DNA of 64,000 nt. It comes from Mortierella alpina. Lineage: Eukaryota; Mortierellomycota; Mortierellomycetes; Mortierellales; Mortierellaceae. Shown in pieces: positions 20,803-29,609 of this stretch (position 1 is the first letter of the stretch; each line of letters starts with the position of its first letter). The translations under genes and the position numbers were made by a program. The stretch spans positions 130,001 through 194,000 of the forward strand of contig JANATF010000014.1 of assembly GCA_029449245.1 (NCBI GenBank). Direction: 5' to 3'. The notes beneath the pieces were generated by a model. That model searched no databases, was not told the DNA's origin, and saw nothing but the letters and a program-made list of their open reading frames with translations.

Positions 20803-21036
20803 CTAATTGCATACGCAAATCCCTGGAGCATTCCAGGGATCCCAGTTACAATTTCCCCAACGATGTCCTTTTTGTTTGCAAAGACTATTGCAATCGGAGG
20901 GAACACAATCCGTGTGAGACAATTGGTTGCGGAATCGAGAGCGGCCGTACAACTCGTTGCGATCGCTGTCATCGCATTCTGCATTGGCAGACGCAACAAG
21001 CAAAACAGTAACCAAAAAGAGTGAGAGGTATTTCAT
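20803..21036 (-). CDS. Secreted defensin-like (CS-alpha-beta) peptide
   Basis: ATG at 21036, stop at 20803-20805, 77 residues. Residues 1-19 (MKYLSLFLVTVLLVASANA) form a clear signal peptide with an A-x-A cleavage site. The mature part of about 58 residues has seven Cys. The spacing C-x3-C (CNSLC), then G-x-C (WGNC), then C-x-C (CVC) is the signature of CS-alpha-beta defensins. The peptide is expected to be exported and folded by three disulfides; the seventh Cys could allow dimerisation. Fungal members of this fold are often antimicrobial, but activity here is inferred only. A TATA box lies about 145 bases upstream. I saw no paralogue in the window. Confidence 0.7.
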   Translation of the reverse strand: MKYLSLFLVTVLLVASANAECDDSDRNELYGRSRFRNQLSHTDCVPSDCNSLCKQKGHRWGNCNWDPWNAPGICVCN

Positions 21037-21180
21037 GATAGGGGAAAGCACGCTGTCTTTGAAAGATAAACGATATTATTAGGATTAAGACCATAATAAT
21101 GACAGTCACATGCCCCGGAGTTTGGTAAGGGTGCTTACCACGTATGCTTTTGGAGTGCGGAGGCGAGCTGGATAACGTCC

Positions 21181-21190
21181 TTTATATATA
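21181..21190 (-). promoter_or_regulatory. TATA box of the defensin-like gene
   Basis: The minus strand reads TATATATAAA, followed by a stretch leading to the ATG 145 bases downstream. Distance and composition match the TATA boxes of the other small secreted-protein genes nearby. Confidence 0.5.
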
Positions 21191-22259
21191 TTATGAGCGG
21201 TATGCTTTGTCTTGAAGGAAGCTAACAGTTGAGGAGACCACGGTAGATAAGGAATGAGGATGTGAAAATGATAAAGACCAGAGAGTCAAGTACATAGGAA
21301 ACAAACCAGCAAGGTGAACATGAGTTATGTTGACGCGAGATTGGTATGATAGGAAGACAGGTGAAAGACGGCCAAGTACATAGCATATCAAGTGAAAGAT
21401 AGGAGAGAGTTGCGACTTACGTTGTTGGAAAGTAGAGAGTGCTGAGGAAGAAAAAGAGAGGGACGAGAAGCGAGAAGGATGGGTATTTATATGTTTGGGG
21501 CACATGGAAGATCAACTCTGTGAACGGACACTCGGAGAGGGCAATCAGAATGAAGATGGAGAAACAAAAAAGAATTGTTTAAAATATCAAAGGGCCATAG
21601 AATACTAAACGGAGATTTAAAAGGCTGAAAGTTACGAAGCTGCATATTCATGCTCACACAGCTAGTAATAACGATGCAGCTACTGTATATGCATTCTCCT
21701 GCTATTGTGCAAAGGTCGTCATGCATCCAATTTTGGTTATGAGAAATCATGATCTTATGTCAAGAGTTGACTGTTCACAACACCGGTGTGTACTAAGGCG
21801 TGTGGTTCCCAATGAGAATAAAAGACTTTTTTTTTGTGTATATGAAAATAAAAAGGCAGAACTCTATTCATTCCATCATGTGAGAACAAAAAGTGAAAAC
21901 GAGATGAGCACGAGCTCCCATATAAGTTCCGCCCTTGCAGCCTGCGAGAATTCTATGCCCGATAGAGGACGCCCTGTGACAAAAAAGGGGGTGAAATCGT
22001 GTGGTTGAAGGCTTGAATGCAATCCCAATAGAGCAGCCCACTCCATGCCATGCATAGTCTTGCTTATGAATATGGATGTGGTCCATGGATTCATGCACAA
22101 TAGGCACATCTTTGGAATGGCATTGGTCTAGAGGATGAATCTGCGCACAAAAATCCCACTCTTGCAGATGTGAGAAAGGGAAAGAAAAGTGACAATGGAA
22201 CATGCGAGATTGTGGGCAGCGAAAGAGAAGAATTATGCACAGCGCATGAATAAAGTACA
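21191..22259. other. Gene-free stretch
   Basis: About 1 kb without a supported gene. Short frames on both strands show no signal, domain or Cys pattern. The minisatellite array begins at its right end. Confidence 0.4.
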
Positions 22260-23085
22260 GGGGCATGAGAACGTGGCCGGGGGTGGGTAGCGAAAGAAAA
22301 ACAAGGAAAGAGAAGGCATCCACAAAGAAAAGGGGCAGGGGAACGTGCCAGGGCGTGGGTAGCGAAAGAAAAGAAAAGGAAAAAGAAGTCATCCACAAAG
22401 AAAAGGGGCAGAGGAACGTGGGCAGTCAAAAAAGAAAAAAGAATGTAAACACAGCGCCTGAATAGAAAAAAGGGGCATGGGAACGTGCGAGGGTGTGGGT
22501 AGCAAACAGAAAGGAAGGTGTGCCACAGCGCATGAATGGGGAGAAGGAGCAAGATAACGTGCAACGCGTAGGTAGTGAAGAAAAAAATGACTGCACAGAG
22601 GAAAGGGGTAGGGGAACGTCCCAGGGCGTGAGTAGTGAAGGAAGAAATGTAAGGAAAGAAAAAAGAAAGCAAACACAGTGCATGAGCGAAGAAAAAGGGC
22701 ATGGGGGCGTGCGAGGGCGTAGGTAGAGAAAGATAAGAAAAAGAGGAAAGAAAAAGGGGCATGGGAACGTGCCGGGGCGTGGGTAGGAAAGGAAAAAGTG
22801 GAAAAAGAAGGCATTCACAGCGCATGAAAAAAGAACAGGGGCATGGGAACGTGCCAGGGCGTGGGTAGGAAAGGAAAAAGTGGAAAAAGAAGGCATTCAC
22901 AGCGCATGAAAACAGAACAGGGGCATGGGAACGTGCCAGGGCGCGGGCAGAGAAAGAAATGCCATTCACAGTGCATGAAAAAGAAAGGGGTATGGGAGTG
23001 TGCAAGGCGAAGGTAGCGAAATAGAAAAGAATGTATGCACAGTGCATGAAAAAGGAAAAGGAGCATGGGTATGTACATGTATGTA
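22260..23085. repeat. Purine-rich minisatellite, array 1 (about 12 units)
   Basis: Degenerate units of about 65 to 90 bases. Each holds a core like GGGGCATGGGAACGTGCC, then GGGCGTGGGTAG, a run of A/G, and GCACAGCGCATGAA. I count about 12 cores between 22262 and 23062. The long open frames on the minus strand (Phe/Leu/Pro/Ser/Cys-rich) come from this composition and are not genes. Confidence 0.8.
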
Positions 23086-23259
23086 GAGGTCTCGCCAGAA
23101 AGTCACCAAAGTGCCCAAACTAATATATTTTTGATGTACTTTGCCCCATACAGTCACACCTCGTCTTTTTTAACATTATTTGGTCAATACAGTCACAGTT
23201 TGATAATCCGCTTGTCACGTGCAGTGTATTCAATCCCCATGACTTTCTGGCGAGACCTC
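23086..23259. mobile_element. MITE with 20-bp perfect inverted repeats, TA target
   Basis: Bases 23086-23105 (GAGGTCTCGCCAGAAAGTCA) are the exact reverse complement of 23240-23259. Both ends are flanked by TA (23084-23085 and 23260-23261). The 174-bp interior codes for nothing. Perfect termini plus TA duplication match nonautonomous Tc1/mariner-type elements. It interrupts the minisatellite, which resumes with CCAGGGCGTGG. Confidence 0.88.
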
Positions 23260-23261
23260 TA

Positions 23262-24020
23262 CCAGGGCGTGGACAACGAAAAAAAAAGGAGAAACTAAAG
23301 AAAAGGCGCAGGGGAACGTGCCAGGGCGTGGTTAGCAAAAGAAAGCAATACAGCAGAAAGAAGGAAAGAAAGCATGTACATCGCATGAAGAGAGAAAGGG
23401 GGCAGGGGATTGTGAAAGAGAAAAGAAATTATGCACAGAGCATGACTGAAGAAAGAGGCGTACGGCGAAAAAAAAAAGAATGTGTGCACGGCGCATCAAC
23501 AAAGAGAAGTGGTATGGGAACGTGCGAGGGCGTGAGTACCGGAAGAAGAAATAAGCACAGCGCATGAATAGAAAAATGGGGCATGGGAACGTGCGAGGGA
23601 GTGGATAGCGAAAGAGGAAAGGAAAGGGGCATGGGTACGTGCCAGCGCGAGGATAGCTAAAGAAAGAAAAAACAGAAAAAGACATGCACAGCGCATGAAC
23701 GAAGAAAGGGGCGTGGATAGCGAGAAAAAAACAAAAAGAAAAGAGAACAATGGTATGCACAGCGTATGAAAAGAGAAAAGGTGTATGGAAACGTACAAGG
23801 GCGTGGGTAGCGAAAGAAAAAATACATGTTAAGCGCGCGAACAGAAAAGAGGCATGGGAACGTGCAAGGGCAGGGGAAGCGGACAGAAAAGGCACAGGGG
23901 TAGCCAAAGAAAAGAATGTATGCACAATGCATGAGCAAAGAAAAGGGGTATGGGAACGTGCAAGAGCTTGGGTAGAGAAGATATACGCACAATGCAAGAA
24001 CAGAGAAAATGGGGTACGTG
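23262..24020. repeat. Purine-rich minisatellite, array 2 (about 11 units)
   Basis: Continues array 1 after the MITE, with about 11 cores such as GCATGGGAACGTGC. The last unit ends about 45 bases before the TATA box at 24063, so the array abuts the promoter of the Cys-rich gene at 24271. Confidence 0.8.
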
Positions 24021-24062
24021 AACTTTTATTCCTTGCTTTTTCAGGGTCAGGCTGCTTCCTCT

Positions 24063-24072
24063 TATATAAAGG
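24063..24072 (+). promoter_or_regulatory. TATA box of the Cys-rich secreted-protein gene
   Basis: TATATAAAGG followed by a C/T-rich start region and a probable 5'UTR intron (GTAATC at 24181 to TATAG at 24263, with a GCTAAC branch-like motif at 24243-24248). Coding starts at 24271. Confidence 0.6.
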
Positions 24073-24270
24073 TCTTCTTTTCGTCTCTCTTTTCTTCATC
24101 CTCTGCAAAGCAGCCATCCTTGTTAATTCACTTCCACTCCACAGAAAAATCTCTACTCAAATCCGAGACACCCAAACAAGGTAATCGCCCAAGTTTGAAC
24201 ATGACCGTTGATTGTTATATCTTTACAGTTTTCTTGCGTTGAGCTAACACAAATCTTGTATAGTTGAAGG

Positions 24271-25152
24271 ATGAAGCACAGATCAATTGTATTGATAACT
24301 CTATGGGCTATCTCGTCGCTACTGGGTACAGCATTGGCAGCTGTTTGCAGCCGGCAGTCGTCGCTATCGGGTACAGCATTGGCAGTTTGCAGCCGCCAAG
24401 CCTTCCTGAACTGCATGGCACCTATTGACGGCGACCTGGATCAGCGGCGTCAAAGCTGTTGGGAAGGAAGTTGTGCTAATAAGATCAGACAGGAGGCATA
24501 TGCCGCTGCCGGTGACTGCAGTCCGTATGTGTTCCGACGACATTTGCCGAAAGAAAGTCGCTGACTTATCAATTACGGTGACGGCTGCGCCCCAAAATAT
24601 CATTGCGGTATTGGTACCGGATCTGATGTTCTGCAATGTTGGGATGCCTTCCGCCGACAGTGTACGCAGGATCTTGCCGCAGGTGCCGACTCTTACTGCG
24701 ACCCTTGTCAGACGGCGAGCAACGACTGTCCACATCAGTCAGCGCAAGGCAGGACCACTGCAATTAACAGTTGCAGCGGAAACTCAAACCAGATATCAAC
24801 TTGCCAAAACGCGTGGATTACGAAATACGACAATGTAGACATCCAATGCAACAACTGTTTAACCAATTGCACAACTTCTCCACCAGCCCCAGGTAGTCAG
24901 TTTACCTGTCTCATAAGTCCTTGTCAATCCGCGACCAACGCATGTTTGGCACAATCGTTGACAACCAGAGACAACGCATTAGGCAACTGCAACTCGCTCT
25001 TTCCGGACCCAAGCGACATAGCTGACTTGAATATTTGCAGAAGTGGAGCGAATGCCGCCTACGCCGGAAGAAACCGGCAATGTTGGGGGAGTTGTGCAGT
25101 GAGTTGTGTGGCTTCCAACCCGGCTCCAGGCAGTCAATACACTTGTCCATAG
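24271..25152 (+). pseudogene. Secreted Cys-rich protein with an in-frame TGA
   Basis: ATG at 24271; the same frame runs to TAG at 25150-25152, broken only by TGA at 24562-24564 (codon 98). Residues 1-23 are a signal peptide (MKHRSIVLITLWAISSLLGTALA). About 45 bases coding the end of the signal and the first mature residues are tandemly duplicated (SSLLGTALAAVCSRQ / SSLSGTALAVCSRQ). Both sides of the TGA code for spaced Cys pairs: CSRQAFLNC and CWEGSC before; CAPKYHC, CDPC, CNNC, CWGSC after. A segment recurs as CANKIRQEAYAAAGDC and CLAQSLTTRDNALGNC, pointing to internal domain repetition. Loss by one nonsense change is the simplest reading. A GTATGT near codon 88 would start an intron but gives no in-phase acceptor. 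Family unknown; an extracellular or wall role is inferred. Confidence 0.6.
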
Positions 25153-25409
25153 TGTAAACTGTTCCACTGCCACTTGCTCTCATCTTCAATACCGTCTTTT
25201 GATCATCAGCCGCAGTCCTTCCACCCTTCACTCTTCCTCTCACTATCCTCTTCATACTTCCCTTTATAGCAGTAACACCCTTGCCGTGACTACTGTACAT
25301 CAGTGCCATAGTCAGTCCCCGTCTCTTAAGTATCGCTTTACTCAACAGTTCTTTAAGTAAATACTCTCGTCCTGCTTGATCCAGCAAAAACAAAACATAT
25401 ATATACATA

Positions 25410-26110
25410 GACTATGTAAACACAGCGCATGAATAGAAAAAAGAGCCATGGGAACGTGCCAGGGTGTAGGCCGCGGAGGAAGAAAACAATAGAAAAAAAA
25501 ACGAAAGAGAGCATGCACAGCGCATGAAGGAGAAAAGAGGCTTGGGAACGTGCATGGGTGTGGGTAACGAAAGACACAAGGAAAAAGAGTGCATGCGCAC
25601 GCAGCGCATGAACAAAGAAAAAGGAGCATGGGAACGCACGACGAGCAAAGGCGCGGGTAGCACAAGAAAAGAAAAGATGTGAAAAGAAAAGGGGCACGGG
25701 AACGTGCAAGGCGTGGATAGCAATAGCAAGAAATACAGCAGAAAGAAGGAAAGAAAGCAGGTACAGAGCATGAATAAGGAAAAGGGGCATGGGAACGTGC
25801 GGCGGTATGGTTGGCAAAAAAGAAAAAGAATATATGCACAGTGCGTGAAAGGAAAAGGGGATATGAGAACTTGCAAGGGCGTGGGTTACTGTACCAAAAA
25901 AGAAAAAAGGGGCATGAGAACGTTCTTTTTGGGTGGGGAAAGAAAAAAAATACATTACATGCTGAGCGCCTGAACAGAGAAAGGGACATGGGAGCGTTCA
26001 AGGGTGTCAGTAACGCAGAAGAAAAACAACAAAAAAAAAGAGAAAATGCACAGCGCATGAAAAGAGAAAAGGGGCATGGGAACGTGCAGAGGCGTGAGTA
26101 CCGAAAAAAA
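25410..26110. repeat. Purine-rich minisatellite, array 3 (about 9 units)
   Basis: Same unit family as arrays 1 and 2, again with cores like GGGGCATGGGAACGTGC and GCACAGCGCATGAA. It ends about 50 bases before the TATA box at 26163. It therefore fills the gap between the two Cys-rich genes and abuts the promoter of the second. Confidence 0.8.
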
Positions 26111-26162
26111 AGGAAAAAGCATACAGATTCTGTTCCAAGAATACAGTTACGTCCTCCTTGGC

Positions 26163-26172
26163 TATAAAAAGG
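26163..26172 (+). promoter_or_regulatory. TATA box of the Cys-heptad gene
   Basis: TATAAAAAGG, then a C/T-rich start region. A likely 5'UTR intron runs from GTAAGC at 26238 to TTTTAG at 26328 (91 bases). Confidence 0.55.
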
Positions 26173-26451
26173 GTTCCAATCTCCTCATTTCTCATCCATA
26201 TCTTCTTCGTCCCCAACACTCACCAACCACAAATAACGTAAGCTGCTCGCATTCCTGTTCCTCGTGTCGTATCCTGTATATCTGGTTGTCTTTCCGCCTG
26301 ATCTTAATCTCGCACAATATACTTTTAGACAGTCTCCACCTTGAGCCTCATCTCAAGTAGAGCCCGTTTGTTCTACGATATCTGGAGGCATCTATCCCAG
26401 CCCTTCACACCCTTCACCTGCAATCCAGGTACATAGTCGCTCGACTGTTCT

Positions 26452-27106
26452 ATGTTCGGCCGCCATTTGTGCTGTCTGTCGTACATCCCGATCTCATTCT
26501 TGCTGCCGATTGATTTTCCTAGATACGGCAATCGTGGGCCTTTAGCCATTTTAGCTATGTCTGTCTCATTCCCGGTACCACTGGGAGCCTGCAAAGCAAA
26601 CTCGGCGACCTGCAAAACAAACTTGGCGACCTGCTACACAAATTGGGCGACCTGCAACACAAACTTAACGACCTGCAACACAAACTTAACGACCTGCACT
26701 ACCAACATGTGGGATCTCACCACGGAGAACGATGATTTGACAAAAAAGTGGGAGACTTGCCACACAAAATTGGGGACCTGCAACACAAGCTTGATGACCT
26801 GCAACACAAATTTGGCAACCTGCAACATCAACGTGGTGAATCTCACCGCAGAGAGCCATCGTTTGAGAACTCAGCTCGCGGATAAGAGTAGGGAAGCCTT
26901 TTGCTTGTATTGCATTTACGCTAAGGCCTACTATTGTGCGCATGCCGGAGGGAACACAGGAGCCGCTTGGTATAGGTGTAAGGAGGATCTCTACAATAAT
27001 CGATTACCGAGGTGCCTTGCGGGCGAGAGATGCGAAGCTCATAGTGGTAACGACATTACAGCATATCTAGCAGAGAGACAAATAGTGTTCACTGAGCTTA
27101 ATTAGG
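26452..27106 (+). CDS. Protein with Cys-containing heptad repeats
   Basis: ATG at 26452, about 217 residues. Residues 1-45 hold a hydrophobic stretch (LCCLSYIPISFLLPI) that could be a signal or anchor; the exact start is uncertain because more 5' introns are possible. Residues 46-140 are heptads of the form TC-x-TNL: ATCKTNL, ATCYTNW, ATCNTNL, TTCNTNL, then a Cys-free heptad block (NMWDLTTENDDLTKKW), then GTCNTSL, MTCNTNL, ATCNINV. A coiled coil with one Cys per heptad could be stitched by disulfides along its axis. The C-terminal about 70 residues have further Cys (AFCLYCIYAKAYYCAHAGG, RCKEDLYNNRLPRC). No domain recognised. It follows minisatellite array 3 and shares the TATA-plus-5'UTR-intron layout of the gene at 24271. 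Confidence 0.6.
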
Positions 27107-27582
27107 CTACTTTTCGTGACACTACCCTTCTACCATTCATACCAGCATATGTACAGCTGAAGAGTGTGACGATGCCCATTTGATCATCACAGAAAAAGAA
27201 AATAGGGAAGTAAACTGGAGAGAAAGAGGGAGGAATGTTATATTTTCCAGAATGTAAAAGAGAATGGAGGCTACGCAGTTCTGAGCGGAAACAAGCGCCA
27301 ATCCTTACAAAGCAAGCTGAAGCTGCTTGCAGCACGTAAGGAGAGAATGTCGAATGTCGATACATATGAAGACATATGCAAAACAGCCACATGAACTCTT
27401 GGCGACATTTTTTTTTCCTACTGTTGTAGACATTATATTCCGTATTTCGCTCCTTCTTTGAACTCCAATTGCGAACCTCCATGCTTCTAGTGTTACATAC
27501 GCGAGCGGAGGACTGAGGTCGTTCATCAACATCCTGCACCTTAATCAGTCCCTTAAAGTCCACTGCCCACCAGTAATTCAGG
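27107..27582. other. Gene-free stretch
   Basis: Holds the 3' end of the heptad gene and the approach to the second 28S fragment. A 153-codon frame on the minus strand has no recognisable feature and is not called. Confidence 0.4.
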
Positions 27583-28027
27583 CCCCTTAACCATCAGGGA
27601 ATGTGAACAAAGAAGAGTTCCTTCTGGAACAAATCTGTGCAACACAGGGCTTAACCTCAGCGACTCGCAGCTACAAGGCTACTCGACCGCTTACAATACA
27701 CCGTTGCTTAAAAGTCGTCTGCAATGGATTTATCTCTTCCAATATTTGAAATTAACATTAGCAGGAGCCTCATGAAGCCTTTCCGCTCCACAAGACCACC
27801 CCACGTAATATGATTCAGGACCCGGAGGTCTATTCGTATTCAACTAAAAATCGGAAAAGGCGGTAATCGTCGCGTTCTAGCACGGATTCTGACTTAGAGG
27901 CGTTCAGCCATAATCCAACGGATGATAGCTTCGGGCCATTGCTTGCTCAAGCAGGCCCAAATACCAATTATCCGAATGAACGGTTCCTCTCGTACTAAGT
28001 TCAATTACTATTGCAACAACATTTCAT

Positions 28028-28082
<55 letters not shown>

Positions 28083-28126
28083 ATGAGTGGGTGAACAATC
28101 CAACGCTTACTGAATTCTGCTTCAGT

Positions 28127-28162
<36 letters not shown>

Positions 28163-28186
28163 AACGTCGCTATGAACGCTTGGCTG
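27583..28186 (-). repeat. 28S rRNA 3'-end fragment, copy B
   Basis: Same extent and orientation as copy A: CCCCTTAA at 27583-27590, mature 28S 3' end at 27629, rRNA similarity to 28186, then unrelated sequence. The first 100 bases differ most from the other copies (AGCTACAAGGCTACTCGACCG) and are closer to the yeast form. It also has the shared variant CCCTATGAGTGGG. Confidence 0.85.
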
Positions 28187-29609
28187 GCCAAGTCGACCTC
28201 CCAGTCTCTCCCTTTTCTTTATATTCCATCTAAATTTGATTCCACGCACAGCCACATTGCTACAGCCTCCGAGCGAAAAGAAAGTTTATTGTCAAAGTTA
28301 ATTGCTCAGAAAGAGAGACCAGACCAACTAGCATAGCGCCATTGAGTCGAGTCCGCGATCGAGGCGCAGGTTTTGTTTACGATAAAAAGAACGAGAAAAA
28401 AATGCTGCATAAGAGCTTTGCGGGAATTATGGCGAGAGGGGCTAGAAAAAAAAGGTGAACATGTGCACTATGACCATATGCATGCCAGCAGAATCTCTGA
28501 TGCATTGCGAATGAACATTAACAACTTGGCACACCCGATTTCAACACGAGACGCACCAGGTCTTGGACTAGAGGGCATGCTCCTCGGGACTGAACTCAGG
28601 CGCCATGTGCAATGCCTGCAGCAGCTGGGATGCCGACATGCCGACACCGTAAACAACAGTCACATAGTCGTTCGAGTGTCCTTATGTCCACCCCAAACAG
28701 TCAGTCACACCGCGTGAGAGGCAATAACGTATGTGTGGGCAATAAGGGAATGGGAGGAAGTACGCATTTTGAGAGGCAATAAAGAGACTACATGTGACAT
28801 AAAGCGCGTTCGCTGGCAGAGAACACCCTCATTCTACATCCTACATAGAAAAGTCCATCAGATATTGTCTGAACGAGCTGTAACTTTCTATGGTGCTAGA
28901 TGCCATCATAATACACATCTGTAGGTCTCGGCAGCATCTAGAAATGAAATTAGACAATACTTTCTTATAGAAGGACGTTTTTACAGATTTTCGTAGATCA
29001 AGATTGATCTAGGAAATGCCCTGCAATCTCACTGAACGCGACTACATCTTCCTCACAAAGACGTACCTTGTCAAACTTTCTGAAGAATCATAGAGCTCAC
29101 TTCTGAATACAATAGTCCCAAAACCACTGCCACTTTATATGTAAAAAGTGAGGGTGTCTACTTGCCTTACAATTTGTCGCTCGCTGGACGAGATGTGGCA
29201 AATTTGTACATGTCTCTAACGAAAGTCGCTCAATATTGCTCCATTCTCTTCAAACTAAGCTTCCATAGATAGGACTACAACATATCTATCGGATCAAGGC
29301 ATGTTTATACATATACGTCGAGTGTGGAAGACGTAGAATGCTCGCAAAACTTGTTCAATACGCCTTGAAAATCATGTTGTCGTGCCATTTATAATGTGTA
29401 ACTTCGTGAATACTCAACCGTTTCACTTGAAACTACTTTCTTATGGTAGACAAACACTGCAGCTACAACTCACAGTATTGGGGTGGTTTGCTTATGGTCA
29501 GAGGGGCAGCAGTTAGCAGTTTAACTGACCGTATGCTGGAGTGATCAAAAGCGCGCACATTTTACATGGATTTTGTGCGGAAAACCTTAATTGTATTTTT
29601 AAATTTCAT
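28187..29609. other. Long gene-free stretch
   Basis: About 1.4 kb with no supported coding region, repeat or RNA gene. A 114-codon frame at 28373-28717 has no recognisable feature. The right part should contain the 3' end of the MULE element, but I could not identify terminal inverted repeats. Confidence 0.4.

Noticed and set aside
21191-21505. 104-codon Ser-rich minus-strand frame upstream of the defensin-like gene
   Set aside because: It covers the presumed promoter region, lacks any motif and has no support from paralogues.
22091-23047. Long Phe/Pro/Cys-rich frames on the minus strand (also 23332-24117 and 25342-26058)
   Set aside because: They are translations of the purine-rich minisatellite and repeat the same peptide in several frames, with no conserved frame between arrays.
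24562-24564. TGA read as selenocysteine in the Cys-rich secreted protein
   Set aside because: No downstream SECIS-like structure was recognised, and a simple nonsense change explains it; it remains untested.
27102-27563. 153-codon minus-strand frame downstream of the Cys-heptad gene
   Set aside because: No domain, no signal peptide, no paralogue, and composition like non-coding sequence.
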